Below, piece after piece: positions 30,535-39,368 of a stretch of DNA of 64,000 nucleotides. The stretch covers positions 2,666,001 to 2,730,000 of the forward strand of contig NZ_CP110012.1 of the NCBI RefSeq assembly GCF_025947365.1. The letters run 5' to 3'. The stretch comes from Flavobacterium sp. N502540 (GTDB taxonomy: Bacteria; Bacteroidota; Bacteroidia; Flavobacteriales; Flavobacteriaceae). Position numbers and translations under genes: made by a program. Numbering within the stretch: position 1 is the first letter of the stretch; each line of letters begins with the position of its first letter. The notes beneath the pieces are model-generated. The model ran no database searches. It was not told the origin of the DNA and worked only from the letters and a program-made list of their open reading frames with translations.

Positions 30535-30600
30535 TTAAAAATTGGTATTTACTTTTTTAGAACGGTCCTCAATATAAGGAGATAAGTTGTGTGTATTACT
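30535..30600 (-). pseudogene. 3' remnant of a paralog of the Ppx-like gene at 32451
   Basis: On the minus strand the last codons read SPYIEDRSKKVNTNF and stop, against SYIADRSKKVNTNF at the end of the gene at 32451-33548. Sequence identity is complete over 30507-30567 and then decays. Only the tail survives, so this is a fragment, left either by a tandem duplication or by insertion of the genes that now lie between the copies. The remainder of 30441-30779 shows nothing else. Confidence 0.7.
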
Positions 30601-30779
30601 ATTTCAGGGTGGATAATAAGAAAACCAATCTGGAAAATATGATCGATTAGTATAAAAATATTGTTAGTAAAACTATCATCCTACTTTTGGAAATGCATTT
30701 TTACAAGAAAAATATTTCAATAAAAATGATTTATATTGTTTTTTGTAGTAAATTTACTTCAATTTAAAAAAAAAACAAT

Positions 30780-31934
30780 ATGCTTAAAGCAAGTGTAAAA
30801 TTAGGACTATGTTCTTTTATTTTTTTATTGTTTAGTTGCTCTAACGATAGTGATTATATGAATATTGAGCATCAGGAATCAAAAGTATTGACAAGAACGA
30901 AAAGTTGGTTAACTTTAGAGTACCATATTCAGGAAAATGATTTAAATTGGTCTTCTGCTGTAGTTTATCAGAAGGATTTAGCAGAATCTTATACGGCGTT
31001 AATTCCTGTGAGAACAGTAAATGATTTTAATCTTCAGAGAATTATTGTCGAAATAAATCCGTATAATATAACCGCTAAATTATGGGATTTTAAATTTAGA
31101 GAATCTCAGCCTATTAATGAGTTACAAAAATTACCGACGCATAAAATAATGGAAAATTTTACAGGGGATTTAAAAATTCTAAATTTAGAAAGTGGGGAAG
31201 TAAAAAAAACATTATACATTGCAGGACATACAGATAATATGTTTCTAACATCAAAAGCATCCGGAATGGGAGTTTGTGATAACTGTCATGGTATAGCAGG
31301 AGCAATTAATTTGGATCCGGTTGTTGTCACAGGTCCTGCTGGAGATCCATGGCCAAATCCTGTTACAATTTCGAAAGCGCCTATTTTAGTAAGTAGTGGT
31401 GGAGCCGATTCAATATCAAGTAGCGGCTTAACAATGCCTCCTCCTCCTGATAATGCAATTAATAATATAAAAAAATTCTTAGAATGCTTTAGTATATCCA
31501 ATTCGGCAAATCTTACTATTTATGCAGAAAGAATGGGAGGAGGTAATGGTGTAGGGCATGCATTTATAGGTATATCACAAGGTAATAATTCTGCTGTTTA
31601 TGGTTATTATCCTAAAACTTCTTTAGGTTCATTAAGCGGGCAAGGAATTATGGGAGAAAATGGGGGACATCATTACGATGTATCAGCTAGTATGACAATT
31701 ACTGGTGCACAATTGAATCAAATCATAGCTTTGTCGCAAGTTTATCAGTCAAACTGGTACGACTTAAGCTTTAACAATTGTTCTGATTTTGCTACCGATG
31801 TATTAAATATTGCTGGTGTTTCTACTTCAGGATGGATTGATACTCCGAATACCGTTGCAAATATATTAAGCGGTCTTGTAAATCATACTACGGGATCAAA
31901 TAACGCTCCTAAATCAAACAAATCATGTCAATAG
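30780..31934 (+). CDS. Lipoprotein with C-terminal permuted NlpC/P60-like (His...Cys) domain
   Basis: A 384-residue lipoprotein (lipobox FLLFSC, then SNDSDYMN). The middle has a CDNCHG pair and a linker, LDPVVVTGPAGDPWPNPV, of the kind seen before toxin domains in Bacteroidota. The C-terminal 150 residues contain GVGHAFIGI (His260) and NNCSDFATDVLN (Cys334). His before Cys with these surroundings fits the permuted papain-like group that includes amidases and peptidases. It overlaps by 10 bases with a small membrane protein gene, suggesting a cell-surface hydrolase or toxin with its immunity partner. The fold call and the toxin role are inference. Confidence 0.6.
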   Translation: MLKASVKLGLCSFIFLLFSCSNDSDYMNIEHQESKVLTRTKSWLTLEYHIQENDLNWSSAVVYQKDLAESYTALIPVRTVNDFNLQRIIVEINPYNITAKLWDFKFRESQPINELQKLPTHKIMENFTGDLKILNLESGEVKKTLYIAGHTDNMFLTSKASGMGVCDNCHGIAGAINLDPVVVTGPAGDPWPNPVTISKAPILVSSGGADSISSSGLTMPPPPDNAINNIKKFLECFSISNSANLTIYAERMGGGNGVGHAFIGISQGNNSAVYGYYPKTSLGSLSGQGIMGENGGHHYDVSASMTITGAQLNQIIALSQVYQSNWYDLSFNNCSDFATDVLNIAGVSTSGWIDTPNTVANILSGLVNHTTGSNNAPKSNKSCQ

Positions 31935-32317
31935 ATATACGATCTACAAAATTAATCGCAGTGCTGTCTTTTCTATTAATTAGTGGCGTCCAGCAGAATG
32001 GAGTTCCGAACTTTGCCTTACTCTTAATATATTTATTTCAATTTTTAAATGATGTATTTAGCAGTATTTCTAAAGTATTCTGGGAAGGGCTAATAGCAAT
32101 TCCAATATTCAGTTTACTTATTTTGTTTTTGATAAGTAAAAATTACAGAGTTTTGTTGATCTGCTTTTTTATGCTGTTTGTTGCTCTTACTTATATTACA
32201 GGGATTATAGGCAATCTTCATAGAATAGGTTTTACTTTTGTGATTCCAACTTTAATTTTTCTTGTGTCATCCATTTATGTAATATTATCACTAAAAAGAA
32301 GAAACAATTTACTTTAA
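31925..32317 (+). CDS. Small multi-pass membrane protein, possible immunity or partner protein
   Basis: 130 residues with four hydrophobic segments (about 10-40, 50-70, 78-98 and 104-124), ending in a basic tail (LKRRNNLL). I recognise no family. The start ATG lies inside the last codons of the lipoprotein gene (overlap 31925-31934), which is strong evidence for co-translation. Four-helix membrane proteins paired with exported hydrolases are often immunity factors, but this could also be a transport or anchoring partner. Confidence 0.65.
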   Translation: MSIDIRSTKLIAVLSFLLISGVQQNGVPNFALLLIYLFQFLNDVFSSISKVFWEGLIAIPIFSLLILFLISKNYRVLLICFFMLFVALTYITGIIGNLHRIGFTFVIPTLIFLVSSIYVILSLKRRNNLL

Positions 32318-32344
32318 ACGGATTAAAAAAAGTGCTCCTTTCGC

Positions 32345-32380
32345 TGGCCTGACGTGAGTGTCTTGTTCATGAACACAAAG
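32345..32380. repeat. Dispersed intergenic repeat, copy 1 (degenerate)
   Basis: TGGCCTGACGTGAGTGTCTT followed by GTTCATGAACACAAAG. Related copies lie at 41855-41903 and 45549-45600, where the common part is TGAACACnACGAGATGTTGA then CAAAGAGGG. Here a GCTTCAGA-family hairpin follows, as at copy 3. Confidence 0.6.
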
Positions 32381-32403
32381 TTGTTTTAAAGGAGCCTAAA
32401 AAC

Positions 32404-32437
32404 AAAAAAAGCTTCAGATTTCTCTGAAGCTTTTTTT
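32404..32437. terminator. GCTTCAGA-family bidirectional terminator
   Basis: AAAAAAGCTTCAGA/TCTGAAGCTTTTTTT with a three-base loop region TTTC, lying between convergent genes (membrane protein at 31925 and Ppx-like gene at 32451). Confidence 0.85.
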
Positions 32438-32450
32438 GATGATGAGGTTC

Positions 32451-33548
32451 TTAAAAATTGGTATTTACTTTTTTAGAACGGTCTGCAATGTAAGAGATAA
32501 GCCAGGTTATCGGGCCTTCTTTTACAAAATATATTTTTTTCTTCTCTAAATTAGGAATACTCTCTACGCAGGCCTGTAGTATGTTATTTGCCGAAATAAG
32601 GTATTTCTGGTCGTATATGTTTAATACTCTCGCAGCTTCAGTGTTGGTTTTAGCAAGGGTGTTAAACTTGTTGAAATTATTCTTTAAAACCGCATCGTAA
32701 TCGATAACATCTTCCAATTTTATTGGCAGATAATGGTCTTTGGTATTTTCATTGTAATACAATGTTGTAAAAGCCCATACAGCTCCACCGGATAGATAGA
32801 TTTTTTCCTTTTTTAATAAAAGCGGATTTGCATCAAGCATATCTTTTATCTTTTTACGAACAATCGGATTAAAATCAAAAGATTTTTCCTGATATACAGA
32901 CATATCGCTGGCCTGACTTTGGTTTGCAACCGTTTTTTTTACGGCATCAGTAAGTGACATTGTACCAAAATCAAGTTCTAAAGGAATAAACTCTAATTTA
33001 CCATCCTGCAGTTCGTCAATGTATCCGCCTTTAGTACTTGCAGCACCAATATCAAGATGCAGAGCATTAGAATAATCAACAGGTGGTATAGAACCTTTAA
33101 CGAGTATTTTAGCTTCCTCATCAACATTGATAATATCAAGCTCTTTGTTGGTTAACGTACTAATTTTGTTTTTTAAAGCATCAACATTACGTGCAGATCC
33201 AAAAACTGAAGAAGCTACTAAAAAGATGTTTTCTTCCGGAATCTTAAATTGTGCTCTTATTTTTGTCAATTGAGTAAAAACGATAAGACCGGCTTTATTG
33301 ATATCTTCCTGAGTAAGTTCGCCGGTAGCAGTGATATGTTTGGCGAAACTCAAACCTTCGTCATTCGAATAGTAGATAATTTTGTAATCAGCTTTTTTAA
33401 TATTACTTACATCGAGAACAGAAACTTTTATCGTTCTGCGGCCGATTTCAATTCCGGCGTAAATATTTTTTTGAGCAAGAGAACTAATGGAGAAAAATAA
33501 ACTGAAAAGTATGAAAATTAGAACTTTGGGGCTGTGTTTTTTAAGCAT
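32451..33548 (-). CDS. Secreted Ppx/GppA-like (ASKHA-fold) protein
   Basis: 365 residues with a signal peptide (ends ISSLAQ). The mature part looks like an actin-like ATPase fold of exopolyphosphatase/GppA type: phosphate-1-like NIYAGIEIGRRTIKVSVLD, phosphate-2-like ALHLDIGAASTKGGYID, and an adenosine-like KIYLSGGAVWAFTTL. Cytoplasmic location is normal for this fold, so export is unusual. An (GTT)26 microsatellite lies 50-127 bases before the start codon and may affect expression. A 3' fragment of a paralog remains at 30535-30600. Substrate unknown; polyphosphate or nucleotide hydrolysis would be a guess. Confidence 0.65.
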   Translation of the reverse strand: MLKKHSPKVLIFILFSLFFSISSLAQKNIYAGIEIGRRTIKVSVLDVSNIKKADYKIIYYSNDEGLSFAKHITATGELTQEDINKAGLIVFTQLTKIRAQFKIPEENIFLVASSVFGSARNVDALKNKISTLTNKELDIINVDEEAKILVKGSIPPVDYSNALHLDIGAASTKGGYIDELQDGKLEFIPLELDFGTMSLTDAVKKTVANQSQASDMSVYQEKSFDFNPIVRKKIKDMLDANPLLLKKEKIYLSGGAVWAFTTLYYNENTKDHYLPIKLEDVIDYDAVLKNNFNKFNTLAKTNTEAARVLNIYDQKYLISANNILQACVESIPNLEKKKIYFVKEGPITWLISYIADRSKKVNTNF

Positions 33549-33597
33549 TGTATTTAGTTATGATTGTAATATAATTTATTGTTGATAAAGACTGTAG

Positions 33598-33676
<79 letters not shown>

Positions 33677-34004
33677 GAAAATTAAATAGTTAAGTCGTAA
33701 ATAACGGTTTTGATGTAAAAAAGAAAAACCGAAAAATGAATTTTTAAGAGTGATTAAGAGGTTTTTGGAATCACTTTAAAAAGTAAAAGGGGCTTCATAA
33801 TTGTTAATGTGTAAATGACTAAATTAATGGGTAATTGTTTATCAGGCCTGAAATACAGCGAGCTAAAAAAACTACTAAATATTTTAGGACGCAAATTTAT
33901 AAAAACAATTACGAATACAAACCCAGTTATTAAGAAAACATATTATTTAATTGTTAAGCGGTATGGGCATTTTGAGCGGGTATGCATAATTTTCTTAAGT
34001 TTTG

Positions 34005-34012
34005 TACTTTTG
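34005..34012 (+). promoter_or_regulatory. Possible -7 box for the methyltransferase gene
   Basis: TACTTTTG matches TAnnTTTG and lies 91 bases before the ATG at 34103. I found no convincing -33 TTTG at the right spacing, so this is tentative. Confidence 0.35.
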
Positions 34013-34102
34013 TGTATTCCACTTTTAGTACAAAATGATGAGATTGATAGAGATAAGATATTCGTTGTTGTATTATTTAGGTTTAATAAAAAAGAGTAAG
34101 AG

Positions 34103-34837
34103 ATGAAACAAAATATTTACGATGATATTGATTTTTTTGAGAACTATGGTAAAATGCCACGTTCGATAGAAGGTCTAAACGCAGCAGGAGAGTGGCATGT
34201 TTTAAAAAATATGCTGCCTGATTTTCGGGGCAAAAATGTTCTGGATCTGGGTTGCGGTTATGGCTGGCATTGTATTTATGCAAAAGAACAAGGAGCAGAG
34301 AATGTAATTGGAGTTGATTTGTCAAAAAAAATGATTGATAAAGCAAAGGAAAATTCGAAAGGGCTATCAATAGAATATTATCAAAAACCAGTTGAAGATA
34401 TTGAATTTGAAAAGGAGCAGTTTGATATTATTTTCAGTTCGCTTACGTTTCATTACATACAAGATTTGGAGGTTCTTTTCGGTAAAATAAATCAATATTT
34501 AAAGAGAGGAGGGAGCTTCGTTTTTTCTATGGAACATCCCGTTTTTACAGCAAAAGCGGAGCAGGATTGGTATAAAGATGAAAATGAAAACCGACTGCAT
34601 TGGCCAGTTGACGATTACCAGAACGAAGGAGTGCGGCAAACCAATTTCTTAGGTCATAAAGTAGTGAAATATCATCGAACTGTAGCAAGTATTCTAAATA
34701 CTGTCGTTAATTCAGGTTTTAACATCACACAAATATCCGAGCCTAAGCCGTCAGAAGAAATCATTGAAAAATATCCGGAAATGACAGACGAATTAAGAAG
34801 GCCTATTTTTATTATGATTGCTGCCGGTAAATCATAA
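34103..34837 (+). CDS. Class I SAM-dependent methyltransferase
   Basis: A 244-residue soluble methyltransferase. SAM-binding motif I is NVLDLGCGYGWHCIYAKEQG (residues about 48-67), the acidic loop is VIGVDLSKKMIDKAK, and motif IV-like QFDIIFSSLTFHYIQDLE follows, then FSMEHPVF. The opening DIDFFENYGKMPRSIEGLNAAGEW is typical of a subgroup with no fixed substrate. It is a single gene between the microsatellite region and the M13 peptidase. Substrate unknown. Confidence 0.88.
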   Translation: MKQNIYDDIDFFENYGKMPRSIEGLNAAGEWHVLKNMLPDFRGKNVLDLGCGYGWHCIYAKEQGAENVIGVDLSKKMIDKAKENSKGLSIEYYQKPVEDIEFEKEQFDIIFSSLTFHYIQDLEVLFGKINQYLKRGGSFVFSMEHPVFTAKAEQDWYKDENENRLHWPVDDYQNEGVRQTNFLGHKVVKYHRTVASILNTVVNSGFNITQISEPKPSEEIIEKYPEMTDELRRPIFIMIAAGKS

Positions 34838-35033
34838 ACGAATGATTCTATAGTAACGATAAAGAGCGACTTATAATTCTGATTTTTTTAAGGAGTAATT
34901 CAAATAAGAGCTTTAGAATTAAAAACTGAATTCGTATATTGTTCTGCTAAAATTAAATATGTCAGTCCTATACATTTTAGAATACCTGCATTCAAACGTT
35001 TTTCAGTTCATTTTAATAGAAATTATTTAGATT

Positions 35034-37046
35034 ATGAAAAAAACAGTAGCGCTTTTCGTTGCGTTCTTAGCTTTTACAGCATGCTCCAAACATCAAGGGA
35101 AAAAAAATATTGCGATCACTGGAATAGATTCCACATTGCGGCCTGGAGATGACTTTTTTAAATATGTAAATGGCAAATGGTATGATTCGGTATCAATACC
35201 AGCATCTCAAGCCGGAGTTGGTGTTTATATGTTTATGAATTATCCACAGCGAATGCGTCTGCAGGGAATATTGGACAGTATTTCAAAAAGCAAGAATTCA
35301 GCAGGAAGTATAGCGCAGAAAGTAGGAGATTTTTATGCATCCGGTATGGATACGGTAACCATTGACAAACGTGGTTATACGCCTATCAAACCCCTGCTTG
35401 CTAAAATTGAAGCCATTAGCGATTTACCGTCTTTAATGAACTTTGTAGTGAACGAAGTAAAAGTAGGCAATTCTTCTATTATAGCTTTTGGAGTGTCAAC
35501 GGATGATAAAAACAGCAGTATGAACATTGCTCAAATCTATCAAACGGGTATCGGTTTGCCTGACAGGGACTATTATTTCAAATCAGATGCACCAACTGTT
35601 GCCATACAGGAAGCGTACAAAAAATATCTTGTTACATTATTTCAACAAACAGGCAGCAATGCCGATGAGGCCAAAAAGAATGCTGATTTGGTTTATGATA
35701 TTGACAAACAGCTAGCAGGTTCGCATAAAACAAAAGTTGAACTTCGCGATGTGCAGGCCAATTATAATAAAATGGCTGTGACAGATCTTGTAAAAAGACA
35801 TCCCAACATCGACTGGACTACTTTCTTAAATAATTTAGGAGCTAAAACCGATTTCATTAATGTAGGCCAACCTGCCTATTATGATGCTCTAAATAAGCTT
35901 TTAAAAACCATCCCTATTAATAATTGGAAAATTTACCTGAAAGCAAATTCTTTAGAAAGATATGCCGATGATTTAAGCAAACCTTTTGTTGATGCTTCAT
36001 TTGAGTATACCAAAGTGCTTTCTGGTCAGGCGGTTCAAAAATCACGCGGCGAAAAAATGGCGAGTGTTCTGGATACTTACTTAGGCGATGCGTTGGGCGA
36101 ATTGTATGTAAAGAAATATTTTTCGGAAGAGGCTAAAAAACGGATGTTGATCCTCGTAAATAATTTGCAAAAAGCCTATGCCATAAGAATTGATAAATTG
36201 GAATGGATGAGTCCGGTTACAAAGCAAAAAGCGAAAGAAAAATTGGCTGCCATGACTAAGAAAATAGGCTATCCGGATAAATGGAGAGACTATAGCAAAG
36301 TACATATTGCCAGAGATGCTTATTTTGAGAACATGGTTTCGGCCGCTACAGTTGCCTATCAATTTCAATTGGCAAAATTGGGTAAACCGGTTGATAAATC
36401 AGAATGGTATACGACAGTTCCAACTGTTACGGCCTATAATAACCCTACAGCAAACGAAATTGTTTTTCCTGCAGGTATTTTACAAGCGCCTTATTTTGAT
36501 AATAATGCTGATGATGCCCTTAATTATGGAGGTATCGGGATGGTGATTGGTCACGAAATAACCCATACTTTTGACGATCAGGGTGCTCAATATGACAAGG
36601 ATGGTAACTTGAAAAACTGGTGGACAAAAGAGGATTATGCACAGTTCAAGTCAAGAATACAACAGGTGATCAATTTGTACAGCACCTATACCGTTTTGGG
36701 TGATCTACACGTTAATGGCGCCATGACAGTTGGCGAAAATACAGCAGATATTGCAGGATTAGCAGTTGCCTATGATGCTTTTAAAATGACCGAACAAGGA
36801 AAAGGGAACACAAAAATAGACGGTTTTACTCCGGACCAACGTTTCTTTATTTCTTTAGCCAAAATATGGAGAGTAAAAATGAAAGACGAGTTCCTGCGTT
36901 TGTGGATTAATAATAACCCACATTCTCCACCAATTTGGCGTGTGAATGGTACCTTAATGAATACTACACCTTTTTACGAAGCATTCAATGTACAGCCTAA
37001 AGATAAAATGTTTTTACCGAAGAAAGACAGAATAACAATTTGGTAA
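35034..37046 (+). CDS. M13 family zinc metallopeptidase (neprilysin/PepO-like) lipoprotein
   Basis: A 670-residue lipoprotein (lipobox AFTAC at residues 15-19) of the neprilysin family, which cleaves small peptides on the N-side of hydrophobic residues. The zinc site is HEITH (His507, Glu508, His511) in VIGHEITHTFDDQGAQYD, with the third ligand Glu568 in GENTADIAG and Asp572 nearby. The start DSTLRPGDDFFKYVNGKWYD and the substrate-binding YNPTANEIVFPAGILQAP-like segment are typical. The length matches bacterial members. It is probably anchored in the periplasm or outer membrane. A terminator follows at 37080. Confidence 0.93.
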   Translation: MKKTVALFVAFLAFTACSKHQGKKNIAITGIDSTLRPGDDFFKYVNGKWYDSVSIPASQAGVGVYMFMNYPQRMRLQGILDSISKSKNSAGSIAQKVGDFYASGMDTVTIDKRGYTPIKPLLAKIEAISDLPSLMNFVVNEVKVGNSSIIAFGVSTDDKNSSMNIAQIYQTGIGLPDRDYYFKSDAPTVAIQEAYKKYLVTLFQQTGSNADEAKKNADLVYDIDKQLAGSHKTKVELRDVQANYNKMAVTDLVKRHPNIDWTTFLNNLGAKTDFINVGQPAYYDALNKLLKTIPINNWKIYLKANSLERYADDLSKPFVDASFEYTKVLSGQAVQKSRGEKMASVLDTYLGDALGELYVKKYFSEEAKKRMLILVNNLQKAYAIRIDKLEWMSPVTKQKAKEKLAAMTKKIGYPDKWRDYSKVHIARDAYFENMVSAATVAYQFQLAKLGKPVDKSEWYTTVPTVTAYNNPTANEIVFPAGILQAPYFDNNADDALNYGGIGMVIGHEITHTFDDQGAQYDKDGNLKNWWTKEDYAQFKSRIQQVINLYSTYTVLGDLHVNGAMTVGENTADIAGLAVAYDAFKMTEQGKGNTKIDGFTPDQRFFISLAKIWRVKMKDEFLRLWINNNPHSPPIWRVNGTLMNTTPFYEAFNVQPKDKMFLPKKDRITIW

Positions 37047-37079
37047 TATCCTTGTTTTCTGAAGTATTTTTATAAAAAG

Positions 37080-37119
37080 CTGCGCAAAGGTCTCTGTGAA
37101 CTTTGCGCAGTTTTTTTTT
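37080..37119 (+). terminator. Rho-independent terminator after the M13 gene
   Basis: CTGCGCAAAG/CTTTGCGCAG stem, loop GTCTCTGTGAA, nine T. The same wording (CGCAAA-loop GTCTCTGA-TTTGCG) recurs at 38815. Confidence 0.9.
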
Positions 37120-37183
37120 GCTTTTTAGAGATTGTAAAATTTATAAAAGTTTCCTAACTTATTACATTTTGACTTAAAACAAA

Positions 37184-37210
37184 AAAGCTTCAGATTTCTC
37201 CGAAGTTTTT
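37184..37210 (+). terminator. GCTTCAGA-family hairpin
   Basis: AAAAAGCTTCAGA/TCCGAAGTTTTTT, followed by CTTAGTAGTAGGAAGCATTC. That trailing sequence resembles the one after the hairpin at 41137, and the CTTAGTAG part matches the tRNA-3' fragments after the hairpins at 45607 and 48512. Confidence 0.7.
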
Positions 37211-37340
37211 TCTTAGTAGTAGGAAGCATTCAGATATCTAACTATTTTATGGAAGATTATTTTTTGGTTATAGAATATGAATCGTAATATAACTTGATGT
37301 TTTCTACAACTTTTCTGAATATTTGTATATTATTTCAAAA

Positions 37341-37361
37341 CTACGCAAAATAACTGCGTAG
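37341..37361. promoter_or_regulatory. Inverted repeat upstream of the HEPN pair
   Basis: CTACGCA-aaataac-TGCGTAG, a perfect 7-bp inverted repeat with no T-run, 58 bases before the ATG at 37420. It may be an operator; AATATTTG at about 37319 is one base off a -7 box. Confidence 0.4.
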
Positions 37362-37419
37362 TGCATCAGTACCTTTGAATGACTAATAAGTAAAATTCTT
37401 CCTTAATAAATAATCAAGC

Positions 37420-38118
37420 ATGAATATTAATAAATTACTCAGAAAGAATATTGAATTTAGAATTGAATCTTTATTTGAATACAACTTATTTATAGAATCA
37501 AATATTGAAAGGGAATTATCAAATATTCAAAAAAATTATGATGAAATTGAAAAGAAATATGAAGAATTTAAAAAGAAAAAAACAGAAATAAATGAAGAGG
37601 AAAATGATTACTACATTGATGTCTATGATGATTTAAGTGACAGTCATCGAAAAATTCAAGATGATATACTATTAAAACACCGAAACTCTTTTGTCTTTCT
37701 GATCTTCGGTTTTATTGAAAATGAGTTCTATTCTTTTGCGAAAAACAGTCTCCTTGTAACAAATATATCTTCCATAGATGATTTAAAAGGAAATTCAACT
37801 TTTCAAAAATTTAAAAATTACATCTCTAAAACAGACCCTCCTTTATATGAATCAATTAAAGACGAATTACTTTTTTTTGACAATTTAAGACTTGTTCGTA
37901 ATTTTATTACTCATCATAATAATGTTATAAGATCAAACAGCGCTCATTATAGAAGAGTAAAAGAATTCTCAAATGAGCTTTTTGAGTTGAGACAACTAGG
38001 ATATGTTTATAATACTGAGATCATTGCTTTTTACATAATATTAAACAATAAAAAAATTATTGATATAATATTAGAAAAACTAAATGTTATATTCGACAAA
38101 ATGTATCTTAGAAATTGA
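37420..38118 (+). CDS. HEPN-motif protein with coiled coil (first of pair)
   Basis: A 232-residue, very Lys/Glu/Asn-rich soluble protein. Residues 25-60 form a likely coiled coil (ELSNIQKNYDEIEKKYEEF). The C-terminal helical domain contains LVRNFITHHNNV, an R-x4-H motif (RNFITH) that marks HEPN domains, many of which are RNases in toxin or defence systems. I do not recognise the full family. The gene lies 28 bases before a second protein with its own RNxxxH motif, which suggests a two-gene system. The local sequence is strikingly AT-rich compared with the glycan locus. Confidence 0.65.
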   Translation: MNINKLLRKNIEFRIESLFEYNLFIESNIERELSNIQKNYDEIEKKYEEFKKKKTEINEEENDYYIDVYDDLSDSHRKIQDDILLKHRNSFVFLIFGFIENEFYSFAKNSLLVTNISSIDDLKGNSTFQKFKNYISKTDPPLYESIKDELLFFDNLRLVRNFITHHNNVIRSNSAHYRRVKEFSNELFELRQLGYVYNTEIIAFYIILNNKKIIDIILEKLNVIFDKMYLRN

Positions 38119-38146
38119 CGCTTTAAGGTAGTTAGTAATTATTAAA

Positions 38147-38809
38147 TTGAATTTTATGCCTACATTCAAAAATAGACAAATTGCAATTGAAAAAACACTT
38201 TTTGTAGAGTCGTTAACCTCCAAGCTTATCAAACATATGATGGGTCTTGATTTAGATGGCAATACAAAAGCACTTGATAATAAATCTTCATCTCTCAGTT
38301 TGCGTGCTAAGATTGATTTGCTTACCGATTGCGGTAAAATTGATAAATTGACATATACTAATTTGTTGCATATTATTAGTATTAGAAATCAGTTTGCACA
38401 CAATTTTGAGTGCGATAATTTTGAAGATTTGCCTAAATTCATTGATGGAATTGACAAGCCATTACTCAAATGTTGTCCAAACTTAAGTACCTCGAAGGAA
38501 GAAAATTTAAAAATGGGATTTTTAAATATGGTTGATCAAGCATTTAAATTTCTTTTAAATGAGTTCAGAGGAGTTAATAATGAATATCAAATTGATGCAG
38601 AGAAATTAAAAATACGTATCACAAAGGATGAGCAAAAATTATTAGATCAATTTGGAATAGAAGGATCAAAAAATAGAGCGCTAGTTTTAAATAAAATCAG
38701 AGAACTTCTCAAAGAAGATGGTCACGAAGAATTGGATTCGAAAATAAATAATGAAATTCTCAAATTTAGAAGAGAAAATCCTGATCCGCTCCGTAAGAGT
38801 TCCTCATGA
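38147..38809 (+). CDS. HEPN-motif protein, DUF4145/MltR-like (second of pair)
   Basis: A 220-residue soluble protein. Residues 10-100 are helical with LRAKIDLLTDCGKIDKLTYT followed by HIISIRNQFAHNFECD, where RNQFAH is an R-x4-H HEPN motif; this layout resembles MltR/DUF4145-type proteins. The C-terminal third (IDAEKLKIRITKDEQKLLDQ) may form another small domain. No membrane segments. Co-directional with the HEPN gene at 37420 and followed by a terminator, so the two probably form one operon. Role unknown; RNA binding or cleavage is an inference from the motif. Confidence 0.65.
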   Translation: MNFMPTFKNRQIAIEKTLFVESLTSKLIKHMMGLDLDGNTKALDNKSSSLSLRAKIDLLTDCGKIDKLTYTNLLHIISIRNQFAHNFECDNFEDLPKFIDGIDKPLLKCCPNLSTSKEENLKMGFLNMVDQAFKFLLNEFRGVNNEYQIDAEKLKIRITKDEQKLLDQFGIEGSKNRALVLNKIRELLKEDGHEELDSKINNEILKFRRENPDPLRKSSS

Positions 38810-38814
38810 AAAGC

Positions 38815-38847
38815 TACGCAAATGTCTCTGACTTTGCGTAATTTTTT
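38815..38847 (+). terminator. Terminator of the HEPN pair
   Basis: TACGCAAA/TTTGCGTA stem, loop TGTCTCTGAC, then a T-run. The gap 38848-38975 holds nothing more that I can support. Confidence 0.85.
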
Positions 38848-38975
38848 ATAATTTTAAATGCAAAACACCTCAAAAGTCTCTGACTTTTTTCGAGATATCT
38901 TTGAATGTATTTATTTGAAGGAGTGAAGTTTATGCTTACAGATTTCAGAATTGAATTGAGGAAATAGTTTTGAAA

Positions 38976-39368
38976 TTACTTATTGATTAATTTCTCTAAA
39001 ACCTTAATCTGCTCATCTTTTGCTTTCAAAAGTTCTAAATTTAACCTCTTAATTTCTTCCAAAGCTTCTAACCATTTTTCTATTGGATTTACATTAAAAG
39101 TTGGATAATAATTGTATCCGTTAGATTGATCATTAAAAGTATTGGATATAAAATTTATTGCTTGTTCTTCATCAAAATTCTGAAAAGCTTCCACTGGAAT
39201 TCTTAATGAGTTTGAGATTTGTTTCAATAGGTTATCTTCAATAACATCTTTCTGCTCCAGCATTGAAATTTTCTTCTGGTTCCAGTCTTCTCCCAGATCA
39301 TAAGCAAGTGCTTCCTGTTTGATACCAAGCATTTCTCTAAAACGTTTTACGTTTCTTCCCTGATGAAT
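38976..39368 (-). CDS. HTH (XRE-like) transcriptional regulator, start codon uncertain
   Basis: A small DNA-binding protein with HTH text GIKQEALAYDLGEDWNQKKI followed by SMLEQKDVIEDNLLKQISNSLRIPVEAFQNF, and a C-terminal coiled coil (EIKRLNLELLKAKDEQIKVLEKL). The only ATG is at 39332, but the same frame upstream reads HQGRNVKRFREM, the usual first helix of this family, and is open back to a TGA at about 39404. The best start for a whole HTH is ATT at 39366-39368 or another near-cognate codon. Either a rare start is used or the ATG has been lost. Not in an operon with the HEPN pair (opposite strand). Confidence 0.65.
   Translation of the reverse strand: MHQGRNVKRFREMLGIKQEALAYDLGEDWNQKKISMLEQKDVIEDNLLKQISNSLRIPVEAFQNFDEEQAINFISNTFNDQSNGYNYYPTFNVNPIEKWLEALEEIKRLNLELLKAKDEQIKVLEKLINK

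Noticed and set aside
33815..34099. 94-residue ORF before the methyltransferase gene
   Set aside because: Low-complexity AT-rich text, no recognisable domain, and it overlaps the likely promoter of the methyltransferase.
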